Below, piece by piece: positions 35,741-45,843 of a stretch of DNA of 64,000 bases (position 1 is the first letter of the stretch; every line of letters begins with the position of its first letter). The stretch is from Mesorhizobium australicum (lineage in GTDB: Bacteria > Pseudomonadota > Alphaproteobacteria > Rhizobiales > Rhizobiaceae). A model generated the notes under the pieces. That model did not search any database. It saw only the letters and a program-made list of their open reading frames with translations, and had not been told where the DNA came from. A program made the position numbers and the translations under genes. The stretch spans positions 4,092,001 through 4,156,000 of the forward strand of contig NZ_FXBL01000004.1 in assembly GCF_900177325.1 (NCBI RefSeq), in the 5' to 3' direction.

Positions 35741-37186
35741 ATGGCGGAAAAGAACTGGCCGATCTACGGCGAAATCAGCGGGCCCGTGGTGATGATCGGC
35801 TTCGGATCGATCGGCCGCGGCACGCTGCCGCTGATCGAGCGCCATTTCAAGTTCGACAAGGCGCGCATGACGGTTGTCGACCCGTCGGGGGAGAACCGCA
35901 AGCTGCTCGACGAGCGAGGCATCGCCGTCGTGAACGAACACGTCACTAAGGACAACTACAAGAAGCTGTTGACGCCGCTGCTGACCAAGGGCGGCGGCCA
36001 GGGCTTCTGCGTCAATCTCTCCGTCGACACTGGCTCGGTCGACCTCATGCGTCTCTGCCGCAAGCTCGGCGTTCTCTACATCGACACCGTTGTGGAGCCC
36101 TGGCTCGGCTTCTACTTCGACGCGGAAGCCGACAATGCGAGCCGCACCAACTATGCGCTGCGCGAAACGCTGCTGGAGGAGAAGCGCAAGCATCCCGGCG
36201 GTCCGACGGCGGTTTCCACCTGCGGCGCCAATCCCGGCATGGTGTCGTGGTTCGTCAAGCAGGCGCTGGTCAATCTCGGCAAGGACATCGGCCTCGACTT
36301 CGAGGAGCCCGCGACTTCGGATCGCGAAGGCTGGGCCAAGCTGATGAAGAAGGTCGGCGTCAAGGGCGTCCATATCGCCGAACGCGACACGCAGCGCACC
36401 AAAAAGCCCAAGCCTCTCAACGTGTTCTGGAACACCTGGTCGGTCGAGGGGTTCATCTCCGAGGGCCTGCAGCCGGCCGAGCTCGGCTGGGGGACCCACG
36501 AGAAATGGATGCCGAAGAACGCGCGTCAACACAAGCACGGGTCCAAGGCGGCGATCTTCCTCGAGCAACCCGGCGCCAACACACGCGTGCGCACCTGGTG
36601 CCCGACGCCGGGGCCGCAATACGGCTTCCTCGTCACCCATAACGAGGCAATTTCGATCGCCGATTTCTTCACCGTCACCAACAAGAAGGGCAAGGTGACC
36701 TACCGGCCGACCTGCCACTACGCCTACCATCCCTGCAACGATGCCGTGCTGTCGCTGCATGAGATGTTCGGCGCAGCCGGCAAGGCGCAGCCCGTCCATC
36801 ACGTGCTGGACGAAAACGAGCTGGTCGACGGCTCGGACGAGCTGGGCGTTCTGCTCTACGGCCATGACCTCAACGCCTACTGGTACGGCTCGCAGCTCTC
36901 GCTCGCGGAGGCGCGCAAGCTGGCTCCCAACCAGAACGCGACCGGCCTGCAGGTCACCTCGGCGGTGCTCGCAGGCATGGTCTGGGCGCTCGAGAACCCG
37001 AATTCGGGCATCGTCGAGGCCGACGAGATGGATTTCCAGCGCTGCCTCGAGGTCCAGATGCCCTACCTCGGACCGGTGAAGGGCTACTACACCGAATGGA
37101 CCCCGCTCGCCGATCGTCCCGGCCTTTTCCCGGAGGATATCGACGAGAAGGATCCCTGGCAGTTCCGCAACATTCTGGTGCGGTAA
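35741..37186 (+). CDS. hss: Homospermidine synthase
   Basis: 481 aa, the expected length. The enzyme makes homospermidine from putrescine (two putrescines, or putrescine plus spermidine) with NAD. The N-terminal Rossmann motif is MIGFGSIGRGTLPL, and the family blocks STCGANPGMVSWF, HIAERDTQRT and NVFWNTWSVEGF are clear. Homospermidine is the characteristic polyamine of many rhizobia. The substrate putrescine would come from the decarboxylase gene at 5-6 kb. AAGGAG lies upstream of the ATG. Confidence 0.95.
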   Translation: MAEKNWPIYGEISGPVVMIGFGSIGRGTLPLIERHFKFDKARMTVVDPSGENRKLLDERGIAVVNEHVTKDNYKKLLTPLLTKGGGQGFCVNLSVDTGSVDLMRLCRKLGVLYIDTVVEPWLGFYFDAEADNASRTNYALRETLLEEKRKHPGGPTAVSTCGANPGMVSWFVKQALVNLGKDIGLDFEEPATSDREGWAKLMKKVGVKGVHIAERDTQRTKKPKPLNVFWNTWSVEGFISEGLQPAELGWGTHEKWMPKNARQHKHGSKAAIFLEQPGANTRVRTWCPTPGPQYGFLVTHNEAISIADFFTVTNKKGKVTYRPTCHYAYHPCNDAVLSLHEMFGAAGKAQPVHHVLDENELVDGSDELGVLLYGHDLNAYWYGSQLSLAEARKLAPNQNATGLQVTSAVLAGMVWALENPNSGIVEADEMDFQRCLEVQMPYLGPVKGYYTEWTPLADRPGLFPEDIDEKDPWQFRNILVR

Positions 37187-37267
37187 CTCCACGTGCAAGG
37201 TCTTGCTTTCGCGCGGATAACGCGCGATGCAAACCATGTAGGGGGACTCACTACAGGAGAATCGCCG

Positions 37268-37660
37268 ATGCCGAATGCGCGCACGCTCTTATCGGCCACA
37301 CCGCTTGTCGCGCTTCTGGCGCTCGCCGGATGTCAGGCAACCGGCCCCGGCCCGGGAGGTTCCGGGACAACCGCCTCGCGCCCCTCCGGCGTCGAGGGCG
37401 AATGGCTGAGCACGGACGGGGTGGCGATGTCGCGCTTCACCGGCGGCTCGTTCGAGACGCTCGCGGTCGATACCGGGAACAAGCTCGCGACGGGCTCGTA
37501 CCGCTATGCCGACCAGCGCACGATCGAGATTTCCGTCACCTCGATCATTCGCCAGACGACCTCCAGCGTGAACTGCGCCCTGGTGACCATGCAACAGCTC
37601 AACTGCACCAGCTCCGCCGGCCAGCAGTTCGTGCTGGTGCGCAAGCAAGCCGGTGCATGA
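37268..37660 (+). CDS. omp10: Omp10-type outer-membrane lipoprotein
   Basis: 130 aa. The lipobox LALAGC (17-22) puts the lipidated cysteine at C22, and ATGP follows. The conserved core, with FETLAVDTGNKLATGSY, then VNCALV and LNCTSSAG with a cysteine pair, matches Brucella Omp10, a rhizobial surface lipoprotein of unknown molecular role that is immunogenic in brucellae. AGGAG precedes the ATG. Confidence 0.9.
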   Translation: MPNARTLLSATPLVALLALAGCQATGPGPGGSGTTASRPSGVEGEWLSTDGVAMSRFTGGSFETLAVDTGNKLATGSYRYADQRTIEISVTSIIRQTTSSVNCALVTMQQLNCTSSAGQQFVLVRKQAGA

Positions 37661-37698
37661 GCGCCGGACGCTAGCGGACTGATGTCGGAGGGCGGTAC

Positions 37699-38376
37699 GT
37701 GATCGCCCTCCTCGCGGTCGCATTCCTCTCGGTTGCGATCCTTCCGCAGCTTTGGGTCCGCTGGACGATCAACCGGCATGCCGCGGACAGGGCGGACTAT
37801 CCCGGCACGGGCGGCGAGCTGGCGCGTCATCTGCTCAACCGCTTCGACCTTGCCCATGTGAAGGTCGAGATCACCGACAAGGGCGATCACTACGATCCGG
37901 ACGACAAGGCGGTGCGGCTCTTGAGGCAGCACCATGACGGCCGCTCGCTCTCGGCAGTCGCGATCGCCGCGCACGAGGTCGGCCACGCCATCCAGGACGG
38001 GCGCGGCGAGCGCGCGCTCCAGGCGCGTCAGTCGCTGGCAAAGCTGGCGATGCAGACCGACCGGATCGCGTTCTGGTTCTTCCTCGCCGCTCCGTTCTTC
38101 GGCATCCTCGCCCGCACCCCGCTTGCCTTCGCCGCCGTGCTCGGACTTGGCGTCGCCCTGCTCGGGGTCCGCGTCCTCGTCAACCTGGTCACGCTGCCGG
38201 TCGAGTTCGACGCGAGCTTCGGCAAGGCGCTGCCGATCCTGAAACAGGGACGGTATCTCGACGAAGGCGACCTGCCGCGCATCCGCAGCGTGCTCGCCGC
38301 GGCCGCGCTGACCTATGTCGCCGGTGCGCTTATCTCGATGGTCAACCTTGCGCGTTGGATCAGCCTGTTGCGATAG
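37699..38376 (+). CDS. Membrane zinc metallopeptidase, YugP family
   Basis: 225 aa. Zinc motif HEVGH (H92-H96, E93) sits between an N-terminal membrane helix (2-20) and two or three C-terminal helices. VEFDASFGKAL is the third-ligand region of this family. Function in bacteria is unsettled; membrane proteolysis is inferred. The start is GTG (37699) with GGAGGG upstream, 38 bp after omp10. Confidence 0.9.
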   Translation: MIALLAVAFLSVAILPQLWVRWTINRHAADRADYPGTGGELARHLLNRFDLAHVKVEITDKGDHYDPDDKAVRLLRQHHDGRSLSAVAIAAHEVGHAIQDGRGERALQARQSLAKLAMQTDRIAFWFFLAAPFFGILARTPLAFAAVLGLGVALLGVRVLVNLVTLPVEFDASFGKALPILKQGRYLDEGDLPRIRSVLAAAALTYVAGALISMVNLARWISLLR

Positions 38377-38401
38377 TGCGGAAAAACCATCGGGAGGACA
38401 C

Positions 38402-39655
38402 ATGCCGGACCATTTCGACGCGCTCGAGACACGTGCGCCCGCCGAGCGCGAGGCGGACCATTTCTCGCGGCTTCCAGTTTTCCTGAGCCAGGCGATGGCG
38501 AACGCGCCGGGACTGGCGGCGTGGCTTTCCGGGCACGACCCCGCAACGGTCACCGACCGGCGCGCGCTGGCCAGGCTTCCGGTGCTGCGCAAGTCCGAGC
38601 TGATGGAATTCCAGCAGAAGGATCCGCCTTTCGGGGGCTTCGCGAACACTTCGCAGCTGAAGGGCGGGCGCGTCTTCCTGTCGCCCGGTCCGCTGTGGGA
38701 GCCGCAGGCGGCCGGCGTCGACCCCTGGCAGGCCGCGCGCGCCTTCCATGCCGCCGGCGTGCGCCAGGGCGAAATCGTCCACAACGCCTTCGCCTATCAC
38801 ATGACGCCCGGCGGCTTCATCCTCGATGAGGGCGCGCGCGCCATGGGCTGCACGGTCTTCGCTGCCGGCACTGGCAATACCGAGATGCAGGTCGACGCCG
38901 CCGCGAGCGTCAAGCCGTCGGTCTATGCGGGCACACCGGACTTCCTCAAGGTGATGCTCGACAAGGCTGCCGAGATGGGCCGGGATCTCTCGTCGATCAG
39001 AAGGGGCCTCGTCTCGGGCGGCGCGTTGTTCCCCTCGCTGCGCGAGGAATACCGCTCCCGCGGTGTTTCGGTGCTGCAGTGTTACGCCACCGCAGAGTTC
39101 GGCGTCATCGCCTACGAGACCGCGCAGGCCGACGGAACCCCCCTGCCCGGCATGATGGTGAACGAGGGGCTGATCCTGGAGATCGTCCGCCCCGGCACGG
39201 ACGAGCCGGTTCCCGACGGCGAGGTCGGTGAAGTCGTGGTGACGTCGTTCAATTCCGCCTATCCCCTGGTGCGGCTCGGCACCGGCGACCTGTCCGCCAT
39301 CATCAGCGAGCCTTCGCCCTGCGGGCGCACCAACACCCGCATCCGTGGCTGGCTGGGCCGCGCCGACCAGCGCACGAAAATCAAGGGCATGTTCGTCGAT
39401 CCGAAGCAGGTCGCGGCGGTCCTCTCGCGCCATCCGGAGATCGCCAAAGGCCGGCTGGTCGTCACCCGGGACGGCGAACGCGACGCGATGGCGCTGCACG
39501 TCGAGGCCACGGCCGGCGCTACGACGGACGCCGCGGCGGTCGAGGCAACGCTCCGCGACGTGACCAAGCTGGGTGGCTCGGTGCTGATCGCGCCGGCCGG
39601 CAGCCTTCCCAACGACGGCAAGGTGATTGCGGACGAGCGCGACTACCGCGCCTGA
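38402..39655 (+). CDS. PaaK-like AMP-dependent acyl-CoA ligase
   Basis: 417 aa, similar in length to phenylacetate-CoA ligases. It has the adenylation pieces GGRVFLSPGPLWEP, SGGALFPSLREEY, QCYATAEFG, the hinge-type LGTGDLSAI, and the C-terminal RADQRTKIKGMFV. It would activate an aromatic or other carboxylic acid with ATP and CoA. No phenylacetate degradation genes are adjacent, so the substrate is unknown. GGGAGG precedes the ATG at 38402. Confidence 0.9.
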   Translation: MPDHFDALETRAPAEREADHFSRLPVFLSQAMANAPGLAAWLSGHDPATVTDRRALARLPVLRKSELMEFQQKDPPFGGFANTSQLKGGRVFLSPGPLWEPQAAGVDPWQAARAFHAAGVRQGEIVHNAFAYHMTPGGFILDEGARAMGCTVFAAGTGNTEMQVDAAASVKPSVYAGTPDFLKVMLDKAAEMGRDLSSIRRGLVSGGALFPSLREEYRSRGVSVLQCYATAEFGVIAYETAQADGTPLPGMMVNEGLILEIVRPGTDEPVPDGEVGEVVVTSFNSAYPLVRLGTGDLSAIISEPSPCGRTNTRIRGWLGRADQRTKIKGMFVDPKQVAAVLSRHPEIAKGRLVVTRDGERDAMALHVEATAGATTDAAAVEATLRDVTKLGGSVLIAPAGSLPNDGKVIADERDYRA

Positions 39656-39779
39656 GCCCGGCCGGAATCCGCTTGCATCGCTAACGAGCCGGTGGAAGAT
39701 TGCCCCTACCGGGTTTGCAATATCGCTGACACCTCGCCCCTTTAGGAAGGTGCCGTCGCGAAACATGGGAGACGAAAAC

Positions 39780-41804
39780 ATGCGGAAAACCGCCCTGATC
39801 GGAGCGCTGTCGGCATCGGTTCTTGCGATGTCCACCGCGGCGTCCTTTGCCGACTACACGCTGAACATCCTGCACATCAACGACTGGCACAGCCGCATCG
39901 AGAGCAACAACAAATACGAATCCACCTGCTCGGCCGAGGAAGAAGGCAAGGGCGAGTGCATCGGCGGCGCCGCGCGCCTTGTCACCGCGATCGCCGACCG
40001 CCGCAAGGCGCTCGAAGGCCAGAACGTGCTGCTGCTCAACGGCGGCGACAACTTCCAGGGCTCGCTGTTCTACGCGACCTACAAGGGTGCGGCCGAGGCC
40101 GAGTTCCTCAACCTGATGAAGTTCGACGCCATGACCGTCGGCAACCATGAGTTCGACGATGGCGAACCGGCTCTCAAGACCTTCCTCGACCTGGTGAAGT
40201 TCCCGGTGCTGAGCGCCAACGTCAAGGCGGCTTCCGCCTCCACCATCGTCGACCGCATCAAGCCGTCGCTGGTGCTCGACGTCGGCGGCCAGAAGATCGG
40301 CATCGTCGGCGCTGTGACGACCGACACGCCCGAGATCGCCTCGCCCGGACCGAACATCACCATCGAGGACGACATCGCCACCATCACGGCCGAGGTGAAG
40401 AAGCTCGAGGCCGAGGGCGTCAACAAGATCATCGCGCTGACGCATGTCGGCTACCCGCGCGACAAGGAACTGATCGCGAAGATCCCGGGCGTCGACGTCG
40501 TGGTCGGCGGCCATTCGCACTCGCTGCTGTCGAACACCGATGCGAAGGCCGAAGGCCCGTATCCGACGATGATCGACAATCCGGGCGGCTACAAGGTGCC
40601 GGTGACGCAGGCCGCATCCTACTCGAAATATCTTGGCGAGTTCACCGTCACCTTCGACGACAACGGCGTCGTCAAGGAAGCCAAGGGCGACCCGCTCTAC
40701 CTCGACAAGTCGATCATCCCCGACGAGGCGGTTCTTGCCCGCATCAAGGAACTCGGCGCGCCGATCGAGGAGCTGAAGAAGAAGGAAGTCTCCGAAGCCG
40801 CCGCAGCGATCGACGGCGACCGCAAGTCCTGCCGCGCCGTCGAATGCACGATGGGCAACCTGATCGCCGACGCGATGCTCGACCGCACCAAGGACCAGGG
40901 TGTCACCATCGCCATCCAGAACGGCGGCGGCATCCGTGCCTCGATCGACCAGGGCGTCATCACCATGGGCGAGGTCCTCACCGTCCTGCCCTTCCAGAAC
41001 ACGCTCGCCACTTTCCAGCTCTCCGGCAAGGACCTGAAGGATTCAATCGAAGCCGGCCTCTCCGAGATCGAAGAGGGCAAGGGCAAGTTTCCGCAGGTCG
41101 CGGGCCTGAAATATACGTTCGACAAGTCGGTCGCGCCGAACGGCGGTCGCCTCAAGTCGCTCGAGGTCATGGACGGCGGCGCATGGAAGCCGATCGACGA
41201 GGCCAAGGTCTACACGATCGCCACCAACAACTTCGTCCGCGCCGGCGGTGACGGCTACAAGCTCTTCGCCTCCAACGCGCAGAACGCCTATGACTTCGGC
41301 CCGAGCCTCGAGCAGGTGGTCGCCGACTACCTCGAGAAGAACCGGCCCTACACGCCGAAGCTCGACGGCCGCATCACCGAGGTGACGCCTGCCGCAGCCG
41401 CTGCCCCGGCCGCCGAGCCGGCGCCGGCTGCAACCCCCGCTCCTGCCGCCACTCCGGCTCCCGCCGCGACTCCTGCGCCGGCCGCGACGGCGGAGCCTGC
41501 CGCCAAGCTGCCGGAGCTGCCTGCCGCGTCCAACGAGATCGCCAACCAGGCGCCGAAGGTCGAGGGAGCACCCGCGGCGCCTGCGCCCGCCGCGGCCCCC
41601 GCCACGCAGACGGCTGCCGCTCCTGCGACGCAGGCCGCATCCCCGGCCACGCACACGATCGTCGCCGGTGACAACTTCTGGAACCTCGCCAAGGAAATCT
41701 ACGGCGACGGCTTCCTGTGGAAGAAGATCTCGGAGGCCAATCCGGGCCTGAAGCCGAAGGAACTGCCGATCGGCGGCACCCTGAACATCCCGCCGAAGGG
41801 CTGA
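39780..41804 (+). CDS. Exported 5'-nucleotidase/metallophosphoesterase with C-terminal LysM
   Basis: 674 aa. A signal peptide (KTALIGALSASVLAMSTAAS) is followed by a metallophosphoesterase domain with metal ligands HINDWH (D35, H37), NHEFD near 121 and GGHSHS near 243. Then comes the 5'-nucleotidase C-domain with GGGIRASID. Residues about 540-620 are a disordered Ala/Pro tail with four 6-residue repeats. A LysM domain (last 50 residues, HTIVAGDNFWNLAKEIYG) should hold the enzyme on peptidoglycan. It probably releases phosphate from nucleotides in the periplasm. Confidence 0.92.
   Translation: MRKTALIGALSASVLAMSTAASFADYTLNILHINDWHSRIESNNKYESTCSAEEEGKGECIGGAARLVTAIADRRKALEGQNVLLLNGGDNFQGSLFYATYKGAAEAEFLNLMKFDAMTVGNHEFDDGEPALKTFLDLVKFPVLSANVKAASASTIVDRIKPSLVLDVGGQKIGIVGAVTTDTPEIASPGPNITIEDDIATITAEVKKLEAEGVNKIIALTHVGYPRDKELIAKIPGVDVVVGGHSHSLLSNTDAKAEGPYPTMIDNPGGYKVPVTQAASYSKYLGEFTVTFDDNGVVKEAKGDPLYLDKSIIPDEAVLARIKELGAPIEELKKKEVSEAAAAIDGDRKSCRAVECTMGNLIADAMLDRTKDQGVTIAIQNGGGIRASIDQGVITMGEVLTVLPFQNTLATFQLSGKDLKDSIEAGLSEIEEGKGKFPQVAGLKYTFDKSVAPNGGRLKSLEVMDGGAWKPIDEAKVYTIATNNFVRAGGDGYKLFASNAQNAYDFGPSLEQVVADYLEKNRPYTPKLDGRITEVTPAAAAAPAAEPAPAATPAPAATPAPAATPAPAATAEPAAKLPELPAASNEIANQAPKVEGAPAAPAPAAAPATQTAAAPATQAASPATHTIVAGDNFWNLAKEIYGDGFLWKKISEANPGLKPKELPIGGTLNIPPKG
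41418..41489 (+). repeat. Four 18-bp tandem repeats coding PAPAAT
   Basis: Four in-frame copies, 41418-41489, inside the linker before the LysM domain. Synonymous differences between copies show that the repeat is not brand new. Confidence 0.8.
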
Positions 41805-41827
41805 CGCGCCGACGCATCGAAATGCGG

Positions 41828-41859
41828 CCGGGCCGTCCGAACCTCGGGCGGCCCGGTTT
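41828..41859 (+). terminator. Rho-independent terminator after the nucleotidase gene
   Basis: Arms CCGGGCCGTCCGA and TCGGGCGGCCCGG pair along 13 bp with one G-U and an ACC loop; TTTC follows. It separates the gene from hemH. Confidence 0.8.
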
Positions 41860-41941
41860 CCATTTGCCGCAGCCTTGCCGGCGGCCTTGTTGTTGAATTC
41901 GTGCCCGCACGGGCTAAGTGTGGCGCAACACGGAGCAGGCG

Positions 41942-43006
41942 ATGGGCACGACGGAACTGACACCACAGGCCGACCGAAAATCGATAGGGCCCTTGCCTGC
42001 CGGCCACCCACCCGTACGCAAGGGCCGCATTGGAGTCCTCCTCGTCAATCTCGGCACGCCCGACGGCACGGACTATGGGTCGGTTCGGCGCTATCTGAAG
42101 GAGTTTCTCTCCGACAGGCGCGTCATCGAGATACCTCCCCTCGTCTGGCAGCCGATCCTCAATCTCTTCATCCTGACGACGCGGCCGCAGAAGACCGGCG
42201 CCAACTACCGCAAGATCTGGAACACCGAGCTGGACGAGTCGCCGCTGCGCACCTTCACGCGCGGCCAGGCGGAGAAGCTTGCTGCCGCGCTCTCCGACAA
42301 CCCGGACATCTCGGTCGAATGGGGCATGCGCTACGGCAATCCGTCGACCGCCAGCGCGCTCGATCGCCTGCTCCAGCAGGGCTGCGACCGTATTCTGACC
42401 TTCCCGCTCTATCCGCAGTATTCCGCCACCACGACGGCGACCGCGAACGACCAGCTCTTCCGCGCCCTGATGGAGATCCGCAACGCGCCGGCCGTGCGCA
42501 CCGTGCCGGCCTATTACGACGAGCCGGTCTATATCGACGCGCTGGCAGATTCACTGAAAGGCCATCTCGCCAAGCTCGACTTCGAGCCGGAGGTTGTTCT
42601 CGCTTCCTATCACGGCCTGCCGAAGGTCAATCTCGAGAAGGGCGACCCCTATCATTGCCATTGCCTGAAGACGACGCGTTTGCTGCGCGAAAGGCTGGGC
42701 TGGGACGAGAAGCGGCTGATCAGCACCTTCCAGTCGCGCTTCGGCGCGCAGGAATGGCTGCAGCCCTACACCGACAAGACGGTCGAGCGGCTGGCCAAGG
42801 AGGGTGTCAAGCGCATCGCCATCCTCAATCCCGGCTTCTCGGCCGACTGTATCGAAACGCTGGAAGAGATCGACGGCGAGGTACGCGAAGTGTTCCTGCA
42901 TGCCGGCGGCGAGCGCTTTGCGCACATCCCCTGCCTCAACGACAGCCCTGAAGGCATGACCGTGATCGAGAGCCTGGTCCGGCGCGAAGTCCAGGGCTGG
43001 ATCTGA
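41942..43006 (+). CDS. hemH: Ferrochelatase
   Basis: 354 aa. It inserts iron into protoporphyrin IX, the last step of heme synthesis. Conserved parts are LLVNLGTPDGTD, FPLYPQYSATTT, the catalytic histidine in VLASYHGLP, QSRFGAQEWLQPYT and NPGFSADCIETLEEI with the metal-site glutamate. I used ATG 41942, with GGAG upstream. A terminator lies just upstream, so it has its own promoter. Confidence 0.95.
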   Translation: MGTTELTPQADRKSIGPLPAGHPPVRKGRIGVLLVNLGTPDGTDYGSVRRYLKEFLSDRRVIEIPPLVWQPILNLFILTTRPQKTGANYRKIWNTELDESPLRTFTRGQAEKLAAALSDNPDISVEWGMRYGNPSTASALDRLLQQGCDRILTFPLYPQYSATTTATANDQLFRALMEIRNAPAVRTVPAYYDEPVYIDALADSLKGHLAKLDFEPEVVLASYHGLPKVNLEKGDPYHCHCLKTTRLLRERLGWDEKRLISTFQSRFGAQEWLQPYTDKTVERLAKEGVKRIAILNPGFSADCIETLEEIDGEVREVFLHAGGERFAHIPCLNDSPEGMTVIESLVRREVQGWI

Positions 43007-43065
43007 CCGGCCGGAACGTCCTTGCAGGCGGCGCGTTTCCCTCGGCTGACTGAGGGGATAGCCGA

Positions 43066-44277
43066 ATGATCCGCAGACTCGACCTGAGGACCGGAACGCC
43101 GGTCTGGATGGCCTATCGCGCGCCGCGCGTACCAGTCGCGACGCTCTCGCGCGACATGAAGACCGACGTGCTGGTCGTCGGCATGGGCATATCCGGCGCA
43201 ATGATCGCCGAGGCGCTCACTGCCGACGGACTGGACGTGATTGTCATCGACCGGCGCGGTCCGCTGAAAGGCTCCACGCCCGCGACGACAGCGCTCGTCC
43301 AGTATGAGATCGACCAGCCCCTCACCCTGCTGTCGCGGAAGGTCGGCAAGACGCATGCGCAGGCCGCGTGGCGCCGTTCGCGCGTCGCTGTCGCCAACCT
43401 CTCCGCCAGGCTGGACGAACTCGGCATCGCCTGCGCAAAGACTCCACGCCCCTCGCTCCTCCTCGCAGGCAATGTGCTCGGTGCGTCTGGCCTGCGCGAC
43501 GAAGCCAATGCGCGGCGCGAGGCAGGGCTTTACGCGGAATATCTCACCGCAGGGCAGCTTCGAGATCGTTTCGGCATAGAACGGGACGGCGCGATCCTCA
43601 GCCCCGACAACCTAGCGCTCGATCCGCGCAAGATGACGGCGGGATTCCATCTGGCGGCGATCGCGAGGGGTGCGCGCTACCACGCCCCCGCCGAGGCGAG
43701 CGCCTTCCGCTCGTCCGCTTCCGGCGTTGAGGTAGAGACGAGCCAGGGCCCGGTCATCTCCGCGAAGCATGTTGTGCTTGCGACCGGCTACGAGCTCGCA
43801 TCCGTGGCCCCCGCCAAGGGCCACTCCGTCATCTCCACCTGGGCGATCGCGACGCGGCCGCAGAAGCAGGCCCTCTGGCCTTCGCAAGCCTTCATCTGGG
43901 AAGCGTCGGACCCGTATCTCTATCTACGCGCCACGGCTGACGGCCGCGTCGTTTGCGGCGGCGAGGACGAGGAATTCCAAGACGAGGACGCGCGCGATGC
44001 CCTCATGGCCGCTAAGACGAAACGCATCGCTGAAAAGCTCGGCCGGCTGATGCCGCACCTGGACGTCACGCCGGAATTCGCCTGGACCGGCTCTTTCGGT
44101 ACGACCGCAACCGGCCTGCCGATCATCGCGAAAATCCCGCGCCACCCACGCATCCATTCCGTCATGGGATATGGCGGCAACGGCATCACCTTCTCGCGCA
44201 TGGCGGCCGAGATCATCCGCACGGACCTCGCCGGCGGCCGCGATGCCGACGCCGCGCTCTTCGCCTTCCCCGAATAG
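43066..44277 (+). CDS. FAD-dependent oxidoreductase (DAO family)
   Basis: 403 aa. The Rossmann GxGxxG is VVGMGISG (37-44), followed by IDRRGPLKGSTPATTAL. A second FAD contact is VVLATGYE, and GYGGNGITFS is the C-terminal DAO motif. It would oxidise an amine or D-amino-acid-like substrate. The family has gamma-glutamylputrescine oxidase-like members, but no partner genes allow a choice. The gap to hemH is 59 bp with no clear signal. Confidence 0.88.
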   Translation: MIRRLDLRTGTPVWMAYRAPRVPVATLSRDMKTDVLVVGMGISGAMIAEALTADGLDVIVIDRRGPLKGSTPATTALVQYEIDQPLTLLSRKVGKTHAQAAWRRSRVAVANLSARLDELGIACAKTPRPSLLLAGNVLGASGLRDEANARREAGLYAEYLTAGQLRDRFGIERDGAILSPDNLALDPRKMTAGFHLAAIARGARYHAPAEASAFRSSASGVEVETSQGPVISAKHVVLATGYELASVAPAKGHSVISTWAIATRPQKQALWPSQAFIWEASDPYLYLRATADGRVVCGGEDEEFQDEDARDALMAAKTKRIAEKLGRLMPHLDVTPEFAWTGSFGTTATGLPIIAKIPRHPRIHSVMGYGGNGITFSRMAAEIIRTDLAGGRDADAALFAFPE

Positions 44278-44389
44278 CAACCCGGCCGGGGATTGTTGCG
44301 CGCCGAGATTGTAACGCGCACGGAACACGCTTAAATCGTTGGACGCAGGCGATGCGAAGCGGCATCCGTCCACCGAAACGGGGGTTCCC

Positions 44390-45343
44390 ATGGACTTTTC
44401 TGGCCTCGATATCGTGATACCGGTCCTCGTGGTCCTGGTGCTTCTGCTCATCTTCGCAGGTATCAAGACCGTCCCGCAGGGGTTCAACTACACGGTCGAG
44501 CGCTTCGGCCGTTACACCCGAACGCTCACCCCCGGCCTTAATCTGATCATCCCGTTCATCGACCGCCTCGGCGCGAAGATGAACATGATGGAGCAGGTTC
44601 TGGATGTTCCGACCCAGGAGGTCATCACGCGCGACAACGCGATCGTCGCAGTTGACGGCGTCGCCTTCTTTCAGGTGCTGAACGCGCCGCAGGCCGCCTA
44701 TCAGGTGTCGGGCCTGCAGAATGCTATCCTCAACCTGACAATGACCAACATCCGCTCGGTCATGGGCTCGATGGATCTCGACGAGCTTCTGTCCAACCGC
44801 GACGCGATCAACGAGCGCCTGCTCAAGATCGTCGATGACGCGGCGAGCCCATGGGGCATCAAGATGACCCGCGTCGAGATCAAGGACATCAATCCGCCCG
44901 CGAACCTGGTGGAATCCATGGCCCGCCAGATGATGGCCGAACGCAACAAGCGCGCCCAGATCCTCGAAGCGGAAGGTTTGAAGCAGGCGCAGGTGCTGGA
45001 GGCGGAAGGCCGCAAGGAAGCCGCCTTCCGCGATGCCGAGGCCCGCGAACGCGCCGCCGAGGCCGAGGCCCGCGCCACGCAGGTCGTGTCCGAAGCGATC
45101 GCCAAGGGTGATGTCCAGGCCATCAACTACTTCGTCGCACAGAAATACACCGAGGCGCTGGCGAAGATCGGTTCCGCCACCAACAGCAAGGTGGTGTTGA
45201 TGCCGATGGAGGCTTCCTCGCTGATCGGCACGCTGGGGGGCATCGGCGAGATCGCCAAGGAAGTGTTCCGCGCGGAGGGCACCGCGGGCGCGCAGCGCTT
45301 GGCCGGCCGCACTCCACGCGTCCCGCCGGAAGGCGGGAACTGA
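44390..45343 (+). CDS. qmcA: SPFH/stomatin family membrane protease regulator (QmcA-like)
   Basis: 317 aa. One N-terminal membrane anchor (about 6-24), then a PHB/SPFH domain ([34 protein letters not shown]). A long heptad-rich helix ([20 protein letters not shown]) oligomerises the protein. The downstream NfeD gene, 35 bp away, is its usual partner; together they build membrane microdomains and may control FtsH-type proteolysis. ATG 44390. Confidence 0.93.
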   Translation: MDFSGLDIVIPVLVVLVLLLIFAGIKTVPQGFNYTVERFGRYTRTLTPGLNLIIPFIDRLGAKMNMMEQVLDVPTQEVITRDNAIVAVDGVAFFQVLNAPQAAYQVSGLQNAILNLTMTNIRSVMGSMDLDELLSNRDAINERLLKIVDDAASPWGIKMTRVEIKDINPPANLVESMARQMMAERNKRAQILEAEGLKQAQVLEAEGRKEAAFRDAEARERAAEAEARATQVVSEAIAKGDVQAINYFVAQKYTEALAKIGSATNSKVVLMPMEASSLIGTLGGIGEIAKEVFRAEGTAGAQRLAGRTPRVPPEGGN

Positions 45344-45378
45344 GGCCGCGCCTCGTTCCAGGCGCAGGGAGGTAACGC

Positions 45379-45837
45379 ATGCTCGAACGGATATTCCTGG
45401 AGCTCGGACCCTGGAACTGGATGGTTCTCGGCTTCGTGCTGCTCGCGCTGGAAATTCTCGTCCCGGGTGTCTTCCTGCTCTGGATCGGCATCGCGGCGAT
45501 CATCGTCGGTGCGCTGTCGCTGCAGTTCTGGGACTGGGCGGCCTGGACCTGGCAGGTGCAGACGCTGCTTTTCCTCGCCTTGTCGCTGGTCGCCGCCTAT
45601 GTCGGCCACCGCGTCAACAAGGCGCGCGAGACCGACAGCGACGAACCCTTGCTCAACCGTCGCGACGCCCAGCTCGTCGGGCGCACCGCGACGCTCGAGG
45701 AGCCGATCCGCGAGGGCCGCGGTCGCATCAGGCTGGATGACACGGTCTGGAAGGTGATCGGCCCCGACGCCCAGCCGGGCACGCGCGTCCGCGTCGTCAG
45801 CGCGCATGGCGGAGAGCTGACCGTCGAGACGGTCTGA
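45379..45837 (+). CDS. NfeD family membrane protein
   Basis: 152 aa. Two or three helices in the first 80 residues (MVLGFVLLALEILVPGVFLLW is the family opening, in parts FVLLALEILVPG). The C-terminal OB-fold has RTATLEEPIREGRGRIRLDD and WKVIGPDAQPGTRVRVV. Short NfeD proteins like this (NfeD1b type, without the protease half) pair with SPFH proteins, as here. The stop is 6 bp from the convergent kdsD stop. Confidence 0.92.
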   Translation: MLERIFLELGPWNWMVLGFVLLALEILVPGVFLLWIGIAAIIVGALSLQFWDWAAWTWQVQTLLFLALSLVAAYVGHRVNKARETDSDEPLLNRRDAQLVGRTATLEEPIREGRGRIRLDDTVWKVIGPDAQPGTRVRVVSAHGGELTVETV

Positions 45838-45843
45838 CGGAAC

